DNA from: Augochlora pura
Taxonomy: Eukaryota > Arthropoda > Insecta > Hymenoptera > Halictidae
Assembly (NCBI RefSeq): GCF_028453695.1
Contig: NC_135773.1
Span: 3,658,001 to 3,722,000 of the forward strand
Reading direction: 5' to 3'
DNA length: 64,000 nucleotides
In this document: positions 1-11,702 of the stretch, one piece after another
Layout of the letters: each line of letters begins with the position of its first letter
Position numbering within the stretch: position 1 is the first letter of the stretch
Made by a program: the position numbers and the translations under genes
The notes under the pieces: model-generated
Databases searched by the model: none
The model's input: the letters and a program-made list of their open reading frames with translations, nothing else
Told to the model about the DNA's origin: nothing

Positions 1-165
1 AAGCTATTTTAAATTCATTATATTATTTTCAATTAACATAATTCACGGGGAAACACAGTTTTATTTAACAACTATTTGTTTGAATATTTTCATATACGAA
101 CAGTATGAACTTGTAGAGGAAGCTAATATTTTAGGTTATTGTGATAGTAACTTTTCTGTTCACAG

Positions 166-606
166 AAGTTTTCAAATAAGTCTGATATGTGGAGTTTTGG
201 AATACTCTTGTGGGAGATCTATTCCTTTGGGCGTGTACCATACCCACGAATTGTGAGTAATCTTTCAACGAATTGTTCCGATCTCTCCTTTTTCTACTTC
301 CTTTGACCTTGTTCGCATAATTCCAATACTCATTTGATTTTTTCCAGCCATTGGCGGACGTTGTAAAATGCGTAGAGAAAGGATACAAAATGGAGCAACC
401 GGACGGTTGTCCGCACGAGGTCTACGACATTATGAGACAAGTAAGTGGCCACGAATAGTGTCTAAACGAAAGAAAACAAAAATTGTAATTAATTGAATGT
501 TCTTCGCCAGGCATGGGACTTACAGCCTGAAAAGCGACCGACTTTTTACGATATAAAAATAGTGTTGGGTCAACTGAAAGCCGAGTACACCAAAGGTGTG
601 AATTAA
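166..606 (+). CDS. Csk: C-terminal Src kinase (Csk), last three coding exons (5' part outside window)
   Basis: Csk is a cytosolic tyrosine kinase that switches off Src-family kinases by phosphorylating their C-terminal tail tyrosine. Three exons join in phase 0: 166-252, 348-440 and 511-606 (stop TAA 604-606), giving about 91 residues of the kinase C-lobe. Acceptors end in cacag, ttccag and cgccag; donors are gtgagt and gtaagt. The first exon reads FSNKSDMWSFGILLWEIYSF, matching the Csk sub-domain IX region (SDVWSFGILLWE) nearly residue for residue. The second contains GYKMEQPDGCP and the third AWDLQPEKRPTFYDI, with the conserved Arg of sub-domain XI. SH3, SH2 and the N-lobe must lie upstream of base 1; bases 1-165 are intron. 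Like other Csk proteins it stops soon after the kinase domain and has no Src-type regulatory tail. Confidence 0.93.
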
Positions 607-1841
607 AAGGAGACGCCACTTATTTTTAGTAGACTCGATCTAGAAAAGACAGGAAACACGAAATTAGCATTTCAAGGGTCGACACTTGGTCGGAATCAGG
701 GGCGGAGAAGGAGGGGTAGTGGCTCCGAATGATTCTCCCTAGCGAATGCGACGTGCGTGTTTCTTTCATTGTACATTTCTTTCTTTTTCATTGTACAAAA
801 TAGTATCCACATCGCTTGTATTTATTGTTATCTTTAATCTTCTATGGATAGAGCCTGTTTGAGTTTTTTTTTGTTTGTTTGTTTATTTTGTATGAGAATA
901 TTCTGCGTACACATTCACCCTGCGTCAATCGTGCCTTTGGCCAAGTTTGAGAGGTTCAGACGACGGGATAAAAGATGGAATAAAGGAATTTTCACTTGTA
1001 CTTCAAGTAGTACTTAGAGGGAGAGAGAGAGCTCGGAGTTGGATGAATTCTTTGACTATGAAATACTTACCTATTACTTAACTCCTTTTTATAGTCACGT
1101 TTTCTCTCGTGGGCTACGTGGACTTCCGAAATGGGCTTTTTTGTCGTTCTCACGGCCCTTGAAATCTTTCCGGGTGTATGAAGCGCCTTACATTGAACTG
1201 AATTTAAACAGATAGATAAACAAAGAATGGTCGCTATACGAAGCACCCACTTATACAATAATCTTTTGAACTTAAACTCGTAAGGTTGGATGTCGGGGGA
1301 GAAAGATAGAGAGCTTTTTTGTTTCGTAACAGTAAAACTGGACGGAAATATAGAGGGTGTTAGACGATTTATACCTATGTGCGTGGTTTGAGAGATTTCT
1401 TCCTTTTGTTTTGAGAAATGCTGCAGCAAGCTGTATATTACATGTTAGTCGTATAAGTTCTTTAATCAAAGATTCGTCATAGTGAAGTATTAATTTTTAA
1501 AACTAAATTATTGCAGCCAAGGTACACATGGATTATTTAAGTTAACCCTGCGAGATATATAAATATATTATATATAGTAGTGTAAATGTATCTGTAAATA
1601 GTTTTGTACATATCCGATTATCCGAGAAAAGAATTAATATTTCGAATACGGTTGATATTGGTTAGGAAATTTAATATCGTGGATTGTTCATAATTCTTTT
1701 TTTTTATTCTAGTTCATAAGGTAATGATTGATTTACGCCGCGATATCGAATTGTCCATACGCAATCGCACCAATGTAACGCAATGTAATGCTACTACACA
1801 AACAGTAGAGAAATTCATACGGAATATTATATGTATATGCA
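607..1841 (+). other. Csk 3' UTR and downstream flank, no gene seen
   Basis: AT-rich sequence with no coding-like frame. It contains a short GA run near 1018-1031 and AT repeats near 1555-1580. The small open frames here lack codon structure and recognisable motifs. Confidence 0.5.
979..984 (+). terminator. Candidate poly(A) signal of Csk
   Basis: An AATAAA hexamer lies 373 bases after the Csk stop. A second AATAAA is at 1947-1952, inside the short inverted-repeat element that follows. Nothing here tells which one is used. Confidence 0.4.
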
Positions 1842-2119
1842 CAGGGTGGTCCGTGCGAAGTGTTACAAGTGTTTCCATGGAAACTATAGCAGATATGGAC
1901 TAATATTTTTGTAAGTTTCAATTACTTCCAAATTACAAAAAGGCGAAATAAAGTTTTCTCTTATTCTACTATCTAGCAACTCTTGCAAGAACTGTTTATT
2001 TTGACTACAGATTCGCTGTCTTGTTATCACAAAAAATAAATTATAATGTAAAAAATATTAGTCAATGCTGTAATAGTTTTCAAGGGAACGGTTCATAACA
2101 CTTCACGCGGACCACCCTG
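1842..2119. mobile_element. Short non-autonomous DNA transposon with about 50-bp terminal inverted repeats
   Basis: The left end begins CAGGGTGGTCCGTGCGAAGT and the right end, on the other strand, CAGGGTGGTCCGCGTGAAGT. The similarity runs about 50 bases inwards. Both ends are flanked by TGCA (1838-1841 and 2120-2123), which may be a 4-bp target duplication; because TGCA is its own complement it could instead be the outer part of the repeat. No transposase reading frame is present. The 278-bp size is typical of a MITE. Superfamily not certain. Confidence 0.75.
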
Positions 2120-2123
2120 TGCA

Positions 2124-5100
2124 CGTACTAGAAATAATTAAAAGAATCGTAGACTTTCGTGTTATTCTATCTCTTTCTTCTGTAATATAGGATCCCATGA
2201 CTTATTTAATACTTTTTCCAACAGTTATTAAAGGAATAAGAATATTTATTCATAGAGTGTAGGCGGATTTCGACGAACTAGTGGAGAGAAAGTGTGGGAG
2301 AGAGTGAGAGAGAAAGATATAACGGTAAAAATACTCTAAGATAAAGTATCCTGGATTATCAAAGTGATTATAAATTGGTATCATATCGGTATAAAGTTTC
2401 TCGCTTTAAGCACAAAAGTTTCTTGTGAACGGGACGTCTGTAATACTTTTTGTCAGAGTCGTATACACTCGGAGACTTGTTGTTAGAAATTTAAACGAAG
2501 GAGATGAAGAAGAAGAAGGAAAAAAAAAGATGAAAAAATATGGCAATGTACTCAGTTCCTCGCATTTGTTAATTGTTTTGCAATAGCATCTGGAAGAAGG
2601 ATCGTCGCGACTGAATAAGCTTCGTAACGATAATATTAATTGCTAAGCAACTCTGTCACGTGTGAGAGAGAGCATGTTTGTAGTCTGGTTAACATCAATC
2701 GACGGCTCATGGCCCGTGTTTTTCCCATCGCGCAAACTGACAGACTTCCGTTATTGTAATACATTTTAGAATAATAAAATCTGTGGTGGAGATAACTGGG
2801 ATAATAAACAGGATAGACTTTTTAGCACAATCAAATTTATACTTTAGGGATAATCGAGAAACTGACTAAATGCATTAGGCTCCGGAAACTATCTGCTCAG
2901 AAAACTACCCTTAACAAAAATTATAATCAAACAAATCTAGAACAATTTCAGAGCTTATTTCTTAAGAATGAAAATTAATTGTTAATTTATGCAGGTTGTA
3001 GAGAATTTTATTTGACAAGAAGTGAAACTACGAATTTATTAAGTGCCTAATATAATGTGCTGTTTTAATGTAAATAATAGCAAAATTAATTAGAATTTGA
3101 GGAAAAGTTCGTTCAATCTCAGGAGTTGAGGAAATTCTTTTAATACTAATATTATTTTAAATATAAATAATTCTTCCATCGTTTTACAGTTTTGATGAAA
3201 TATATTCTATTAAGGGTTGTTCCTCTATGAATTCTGCTAAATTAGGCACACCTTTGAAAAACATGGAAGAAAGTCGATAGTATTTCCGGCGAGCCCTATT
3301 GCAATTGGTCGAAGACGGTTTCGCAATTGGCCCTGAGCGACAGATTGACCTTAACTCGACCATTGTTTGAAAGTAGTAGGTAGTCGTGTAAGCGTGTAGC
3401 GTATTTATAAACGTGCAGTCCATTTATAACTTCGATGACATGTAACATAATGTATATGGCTCTAATCAGTACCTAATGTTCCCAAACAATTATATCTCTG
3501 AACCGTGTTTTTTTCACGTTACGAAGTTGTTTTAGACGCCCGTGAGTATATCCGCGTCCTTGCTTTGTACTTCTTACGTTTCCGCTCTGAACATTGGATC
3601 CCTCCCCTCCGTACATTGTTGTACCCTCTATCAAGCAGCATGATTATTGCTACCGGTTACAGTGTGCAACAACGGTTACTTGTTCTGTGTAAATCGCTGT
3701 ATGCACGAGTGCAGTACTTCCACCCCCCGTTACGTCCTACAACTGAAGGAAGCAGCGAAACGTTCGAAAGCAGTGGAAACTTCGTCTTTGGGCAGATCGG
3801 CTGCCGACTCGATTTTTCTTTCATCAAACATCTGGGAATAGAAAAAATGGTACTTCCTCTATAAAGTTGCACGACTTAAAAACAGCGAGACGTTCGAGAG
3901 CAGTGGATGTTATATTACTTATTATTGGATGTTATTGATTTAATTGCAAGATGACAGGGATAGATATGCGGTACAGGGATAGTACAGCGTTATGGAGAAA
4001 ATATATTGTACGGATAAAACGCGATGTTAACGAGGAATTACTGTACTCGTCGCACGGAACGGTGTCGCGGTCTTCTGAATGTGAACAGTGTGTTGAATTC
4101 TTTTATTTTTTATTCAGGATAAAAATCTATTATAGATTGTAAGAAGTTTAATATATATATTGAATACATATATAAATATATAAATATATATATTGAATAA
4201 CAGACTACATGGTAACCATGGACACGAGTGTGTTAACTATAAGCTAAGGGTGCATCTGGGTCCGCTTTCGAGGACGAGCGAATGTGACTAGAAGTATACG
4301 CGCGACGAGGAAATGGTACACGGTGTGTTGTGAAAGAGTATCCATGTTTTTTGGCCTCCATAAAGTCCGGTCTGAAACGACCCCTCGAGTATGTTCAAGT
4401 ATAGTTCGATCGCGATTATCTCGCGCTGTTACTCCGCTACAATTCTAAAGATTCTGAATAGGGACTGCTATACTATAGCGGGAGGTGAACTGGTCCGCCG
4501 ACCAGGCCAAGCGACAGTTAACGAAGTGAATTAACGGTTAATAAAGGAAGGAGAAGTTACACTGCATTCGTTCACCGGTTATAATTATTTCCAGCTACGA
4601 AGCATGCGCACATTGTACATGTAACTCATTTTTTTTTCTCGTGTCGCAGTTTTTAACGTGCAGAGTGTTTCATGGAACGCGAGACCGGCAATTTGTGCGT
4701 CGAAGGAAAATAATAATTATCGTTTCTTGCATTCGTTACGCATTCTTCTCCATAATTATATTCGCGATTGATTGTTATTATGCTGTACAATACAGATGAA
4801 AATGTCTTTTTCATTTTATGAACATTATGTAATCGAATCAGTTGACGTAATCGATTTTCTAAAATCATAATATCTGGTTTACTTTTCTCGCATTTTATGG
4901 GACATCCTGCAAAATTGGATTCAGAAAGTTTACGCTGTAAAATAGGTTTCTGGGTCTTCCGAAAACGCCCAGCGTACGACGAGACGTTTCGACGGTGCAG
5001 TCACAAAATTCCAAGTTACAACTGAAGAAGAATTTCATTCCGCACAGGAAAAGGAAACGCGACAATTGTAATAAATTCGCCTGTTCTTATCTCGGCATTT

Positions 5101-5140
5101 TTTCTATTTAACTTCCAATGTTACATTTTACTGCCAAATG
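2124..5140. other. Intergenic region between two convergent genes
   Basis: AT-rich DNA with purine-rich runs (about 2285-2320 and 2500-2540) and an AT-dinucleotide patch at 4150-4195. TTTATT at about 4101-4112 (AATAAA on the minus strand) could end the transcript of the minus-strand gene that follows, but it is about 1 kb beyond its stop. No coding exon seen. Confidence 0.45.
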
Positions 5141-8100
5141 CTAATAAATTCGTGATATTCGTTCGACTAAAACGTTTGGTTCTTCTTGTTCCGCAGAATA
5201 GTCGTGTACAACTGTTACCTGTTCGCTTTCAGCTGCCGCATTGTCATCGGAAAAGGCGTTACAGTCAGCGGTAACGCCGTTTTCAGCATCAATCGTCAAC
5301 GAAACCTCCCTCCTGTCTACCTTACTATCTTTCTTAGTATTAGGTCGATTGTCTGATAAAGAACAAAATTTCTCGCTAGATCTCAAACGACGGTCGGATC
5401 GTTTCGGTTTCGCAGACATTTTAATTCGCCTCAAAGACACTAATGGACGCGCCAGCTCAGTATTTCGAGGATCTTTTAATCGACTTCTAATTACGAAGCA
5501 CCTGCGAACTCTCGACGGCTGCGCCAACCTCATCCCCGACAATTTTCGTAATTGCTCGCTAGCCGATCCACCTATTAGGACGTAACTTTTGTCTCCCACG
5601 CCTCTAATTATCGTGTGCCTTATTTTACGTACTCTGTACAGTTCGCCATCGACGGGAACGTAACTTTCCGACGTGTTGGTCGGCGTCCCGCGATCGATGT
5701 CCGTCGGAAGTAAAATCCAACCATCTTTTCGTGTAATCACTGTTTTATTCGGTTCCGCGTTGCTTTGCCGCAAGGTAATAGCGCCGTTGGCAGTCCATAA
5801 TTTACCGAGGTACAGGTTTGAGAAGATAGTCTGTAAGTTCGGCGCATTGTCTACCAGCCAGCCGAATCGATCTCCAATCATCGAGCGAATTGCGGAAGCG
5901 ACGCTGTTCTCGGATTTCGTGTCTTGGGGACCGGAAGTGATTCCATTGTAGCCGATCTTCGAGGAATCCGGCACAGCACCATTCTGAGGCGAAAGACATT
6001 GCCAGGACCTCGTCGTCCTCGTGTTTGACTTCGCTCGCGTCAATGGCGGAAAGCGTTTGTACTTTTCGATGACTTCTTGGCCTGTAATTGAGCATTATTA
6101 GTTTGATATGTATAAGAAAAGAATAAAATCTAAGGAAAAGAACCGACGAGTGTTTGAATGTAGAAGATGAAAATAGACTCTTTGTTTCAATCAGAGGTAA
6201 ATTGTAGCCGATACGATTAATTTGTCGTGATGAAAGTACGATAAAGAGATAAGTAGATAAGATTAGCACAGAGCAAAACCCTGATTGATTGAGACATTTT
6301 TCTTTACCTTGTTTCAAATCTACCTAATCAGCCTACGTGTCTTATTAATTGATAAATGCTTCAATATTGTATTTACTTTCGTAAATGAATCGCTGCTTCT
6401 TAAAACGTTTCAAAATTGATAAAATAGCGATTTCGGAATATCTAATATCTTTCGAGGTACTTAGAATTGTGAATTTCTAGAATGGTTTAATAATTATAGT
6501 ATTTAGACATTTTGGGGACTGGAGAAATTGCAATCACCACAGCTCGGAAAACTGTTTCAAGAGCAAACGAGAATATCGGTTAATCTGATCGTAGAAATTT
6601 CGATAAGAACACGCGCTGCACTTACTATGCGATCCATCGCCTTCCGTAGGCATCGACTGCCTTCGAGTCGGCTCTTCCAAACGCGAGTTTAATCCACTCT
6701 CACGCTTCCTTTCATCGTTCATATCGCATACCTTCGGGGAACTGATCTCTTCTGCATGGAGGCACGCATAATTCTCATTGTTCGCATTCCCTTGGTTGTC
6801 GACCCGCGATGCCTCGTTTGCAGAGTTCCCCACGCCCACCAACATTGAATCGGTCAACTTGTTTATCGTCATACATCTGGCCAAGTCGCCGGCACTTCTG
6901 TTGTACACGATACCAGTCATCATTGCGACCACTTGGACATTTTCCGTTTTCGATGTATTCCCTAAGTTATCTTCGTCAGATTTATCCGAACCGGCTTTTC
7001 CATCGTTTGTGGCACTTTCTTGGAGGCTCGTTCTTGATTTTTTAGTGAAATCGCTTATGTCAGACATTTTAGCAGCCTTGATCACGCGCACATTCGCGTA
7101 TCCTTTCTTTTGAGTCTTAACACACTTCTTCGTCCTTTTTCTTTTTGGAATCATAGGATCGTGGTAGACCGTCTGTTCTTCCTCGTCGCTTCCTCCAAAT
7201 TCCTCCTTACTATCTTCAGTTATTTCGGACACATCCTGTGCTACCTCATCTACTTTCGACGCTCCTCTATCATCGCTTTCAGTTTTTCTAATCTCGACTA
7301 ATTTCAACGATTCTTCGGCTTCTATTTCTTTAATTTCCCGCGTGTCATCCTGTTCTAAAGTCTCTAAAACTTCACTCGGTCTCCGGCACCCATCATCTCC
7401 GACATCCGAGTGGCCAACCTCAGCCTCGAATCGAGCCTCGACGACCGTGATCCTTCCTTTAATCTTGACGCTAGCATCCCGATCATTCACCGGTCGGAGT
7501 TTTTTTTTATCCTCATCAAGACTATCCTCCGATGAGGACGTCTCGCAGATGCAGGATTGGCGGCTGCATCGTCGACCGACCGATTGGTCTTTCGTCTCAC
7601 ATTGGGCGGTTCCTTCGCCGGTTCCCGTGTCATTGCAGGCTGGCGTTTCTTCGGACGTGCTGGTCCCTTTGGTTTGGTCTTCCGGCTTCGTCGACTGGGG
7701 TTGCCCTCGGTGGGGCTGTTCTTGGTGGGGCTCTCCTTGGTAAGGTTTGATGTACAGTCTCCTAGGATTGCGAGCGGACGGCGAGAAGGGATCCGGGGAA
7801 TCTGGGGCGACGCATGGTTCGAACAGCTTGGCCGGGGCGTAGCCGTAGGTGCACCGGGATTCCGAGAATTGACGTATGATCTGCGAGGTGAGGGTCGGCC
7901 CCGGCACGGTTGTGTTCCTACGGTTGTCGAACTCGGCCTCCACCTGTCGAATCTTCGCCTGGACGTTGTGCAGACGCGACTCGGCGATCACCCGCTGGGA
8001 ATTGTACGGGGCAAAGTTTGCGTTCACCCTTTCGTCGCACTCCTTTTGCCTGAGGGCGGCCAGCAGTTGTCGCAGCTCCGCGTTCGACTTCAGCGCTAGC

Positions 8101-11100
8101 ACCGCGGGGTCTATCGGTCCGCTGGTTTCTACCTGGTAGGATGTTCAGTTGGTTAGTAAATTGTTATTTAATCTACAAGCAAGTAAATATTGTTCAACGC
8201 GTGCTGGCTGCGTTATTTAAAGCTCTGTTCAACTCTTTGGGCTGGGTTAAAAAAATGTCCCAGCTTTTGCTTAGCTTTCTAACTGATCCTCCAACAGACT
8301 CAAGATAAAACTCTTTCCCTCGTCTCCCCCACTTCATTCGTCAAACTACCAAAAGCACCAACAAAATCGATACAGCAACGATCGAAGGTGGATTCTTTAA
8401 ATATCGCTTTTTCCCCTTTTCTCTTTCAGATAACATTGATCTTGCGCAAAGAGTAACTAGCCCCGAGTGAAATGTAAATGTAGACGCGCGTAAACGTCGC
8501 GGCTCTCACACCTGCAGCTTAGGCGAACAACGTGTTTTGATAATAACCACCCCAGCTCCCGCTCAGCTCCCCCGTTCGCGCTCGAAATTGCTGGATAGAT
8601 GTCTCGGAGACACGGCGCACTCGACGACAGAAAATTGTTATCTTAATTGTGTTTCCAGCTTAATGATGTTCGTAGGATGCGTGAGACACGTGGAGGAGGA
8701 TAGCTGAGCGAACAAACAAGACGCTTCTGATGGAAAATAAATATCGTGAAAAGTTGGGAGAGTCGATTGGGGAAGGATAACAAGATGAAACGAATGTTAC
8801 AGCTGTCGGACACACACGTTCAAGAATTGTGTCTAGTTTTAATCCGTTTGATTGTCAAACAAGAACTTGCGATTGCAGATGATAAATCTAGGAACTAAGC
8901 TGTTCAAGCTATATCGTCAAACAGAACGATTTTTCTCGCGAAACTGTATTTGATTTCCAGCGTCATTTTGGAAAAATGAGGATAAAATGTGAACAAAATT
9001 GCAGCTATTTTAGTCTTGCCATATTTCGGTATGCGATAGCATTTAATTCGGAAAACTGTGTAACTATAAGTACCGTGGCTTTACCGAGGCTTAATTGTTA
9101 TCAGATAACGTAGTGCTATAAAGTAGGATTCATTGTTGAAGTATGACTTAAATTCGAGCAACGTGAAGCAAAGTTACAGTGCCCAATCCACTGTTCAAGC
9201 AATGTTCCAACTTTTAAACCGAAATAAGCGTTTCTGATAAATATTTATCAAACGAATGCGACCTTATAAAATTGCTTAAACATTTGTACATACTTTTCGG
9301 AGAAGTTCCATTAACTTTTCGCTATAGTATAATCCCGGAGCGAAATCAATTTGCTCACCTCAAACCCGTAGCCCTGGCACTCCATGACCTTCCTGTTCAC
9401 CGAGTTCTCCACCTGCGCCTTGAGGACGTTCACCTTCGCCTGGATCAGCATCAGCAGCGGTATAATACTCGCCGGCACGTTGGTGGTCACGTGCAAGTTA
9501 ATCAACGCATTGACTTGATGACAGATCCTGGACTCGACCAGCAGCTGATCCTTGGTCAGCAAACCGATCGCCTTCAGCGCCTTCTCCATGATCTCCTCCA
9601 TAGTATTGGTGATGTTGGATCCAGGTACTTTCCTAAGAATCATTCGAGTGGCCGCGCACGATACAATCCCTGGCAGAGCTAAAAATTGGGAGGCCAGACT
9701 CTGCAGGCCGATGGCGGCCGGACAGTTTCTCTTCGAGCACACGGTGTCGTCGTTGGTCACCGTGCAACGGTGCTCGTCGGAATCGCCGGCATTCCAGAAA
9801 GGGTTCGCCAGGTAATTCCTCGGATCCTGGGATTCCAGCTGGTGACGACAACACCCGCAACTCGGCGACTTCTGTTTGCCGCGAGTCGGACCTGTAAACG
9901 GCTCGTAGAGCGGCAACGGGATAGGATAGGGGACGAACGAGGGTGGACAGTAGATTGACGGCGGGTAATTGAAGCCTGTCGACGGTCCGGTCGGCGGCGA
10001 CACGCCTCCTTGATTCGACGGATACACCGGTGGGGGTTGCTGTTGGTGACTCGCCGACTGATGACAACCGCTCGGCAAAATGAATATGGGGGCTGTGTTG
10101 CTCACAGCGCTGCGGATCTGCTCGACGATGCTCGGAGGCAACTGTCCGCACATCGCCTGAGTTTGCGCCACAGGTGGATTTGCCTGCGTTGGACCGATCA
10201 CCGGGAAGAGGTTCCTCGGCGGCACTGGGTTCGGGGTGAACTGCTGCTGGTTGTACGGCTGGCTCGGGATGAACTGCTGTTGGTTGTACGGCTGGCTCGG
10301 GATGAACTGCTGCTGGTTGTACGTCTGGCTCGGGATGAACTGCTGGTTTGCGAAGATCGTGTCCGTTTGATGGAGCTGGTAGAACGGCTTGTAGGTTTCT
10401 AGGAGGTAGAGATTGGACGATACTGATGAGTATTTCATTTATTTCATTTATTTCATTTTAGAGACTGTTGTTAGAAAGAGATAGTTTAATCTTGTAGTTA
10501 TCGACGGGATGGACAATCAATGATTTTGTCATACATCACGAAATTAAAGAGACTGCTGCTTTGAGAAGATAATTAGACTTTGTAGGGCTGATACTTTAGA
10601 TATTTAAGAGAGATGCTACTTTAGACATTGACGAGGGATGAATCCTAATGCGAATCACATATGAGCAATTGAATAAGCTGCTGCTATGAAGAGATTATTT
10701 AACTCTATATCTGGGTGGTAGATAGTGAACGATACCGATGTATTCGAAAAATTGAAAAGGCTGATACTATAAAGAGACAGTGGAACTATTTAGCTACCTA
10801 GGAAGAAAACATTGAATCATACTGATATGTGTCATGTCTGAGCAATCGAGCATATCGCTGTTACAAGGTAGCAGTTTAACTTTGTCGTTATCTAGCAAGT
10901 AAATACTAAATGATACTGACATATAACACGTTTGAATAACTGTAGTTGAATGAAATAGTTGATAATCCATTCAATAGACTCAATAAATTTAATATTTGCC
11001 GTATTTTCGTTATTTAACGATCCGCAAACATTTTAAAATTAATCCAGCGTATCAAATCTCTAGAATAGACATTCTGCAAAAATAATCATTATATAGACAT

Positions 11101-11702
11101 TCAGAAAAAATATCGACTTTTATTTTTATCAAAGAATCAGATTCGTAGAATCAAAATATAAACGTTCAAATTAACGTTTCAAAATTAACATTTTCATCAA
11201 ATTTGATTTGAAAAGAAGCGTGGATTTTAATAGAAAGATTCAATCCTACGCTCGTGATTTTATTGAAATGACATGTGCGAAACAATCTGTTCCACCTTGG
11301 TTAAGAATTGTAAAACACGACGCCGGGGCGATGATGTCAAAGCAAAGGAAGCATAGTAGTTCAACGCGGCCATTAATCTCCACATTTTTCAGGCCGCTTA
11401 CGTTTTACGCGCTGCGGACGCTCTCTCTAAAGGCGACCCGCAACATTTAAGCTGACAAAAGCATGTTCACTTTGTGATATAAGATTTCTTATCCGGGGTT
11501 GGAAATGTTGTCAGTTCCCGTGTAACACTGTGCAAATACCTGGCGGATTCGCCGTGAAAGCGGCGGGGCTAGTTTGCATTTGTTGAGTGACTGTTTGCGG
11601 TTGGTGGAACGGCTGTAAGTTGTTCTGACTTGTCTGCACCGGTATGCTCTGCGCCGGCATAATCTGTGTGACTAAGGGCACGTTATACGGTAAATTAATC
11701 AT
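5141..11702 (-). CDS. Unrecognised four-exon gene, about 1216-residue Gln/Pro-rich, coiled-coil protein
   Basis: Four exons on the minus strand join with matching phases: 11702-11540, 10398-9359, 8132-6626 and 6081-5141 (stop). Donors are gtattt, gtgagc and gtaagt; acceptors end in cctag, accag and acag. Total 3651 bases. Residues 1-54 are polar and Gln-rich. Residues 72-112 carry a repeat of FIPSQPYNQQQ. At 120-250 there is Pro/Tyr-rich sequence, and CGCC, CRH and several further Cys lie at about 250-310. Residues 310-475 look helical, with a likely coiled coil at 412-474. Residues 600-730 are acidic, followed by a nuclear-localisation-like PKRKRTKK at 730-737. Residues 963-1096 look like a compact domain. 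There is no signal peptide or membrane segment. I do not recognise the family and assign no function. It is convergent with Csk and divergent from the kinase-like gene. Exon joins are inference; the open frames themselves are clear. Confidence 0.75.
10236..10346 (-). repeat. In-frame 33-bp tandem repeat within exon 2
   Basis: About three and a half units encode FIPSQPYNQQQ. The units are almost identical at DNA level, differing by a few bases, so the array is either young or kept uniform by slippage. Its length could vary between individuals without shifting the frame. Confidence 0.85.
10400..10960. repeat. Diverged tandem repeat of about 110 bp in intron 1 of the unrecognised gene
   Basis: Recurring blocks such as GATACTGA, GAGATAGTTTAACT, GCTGCT and TTATC follow each other about every 110 bases for roughly five units, ending next to the exon 2 acceptor. 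Units are strongly diverged, so the boundaries are approximate. Confidence 0.5.

Noticed and set aside
7342..8139. Several plus-strand frames of 72 to 180 codons
   Set aside because: They are complementary to exon 3 of the minus-strand gene, whose phase-matched splicing makes it the better reading.
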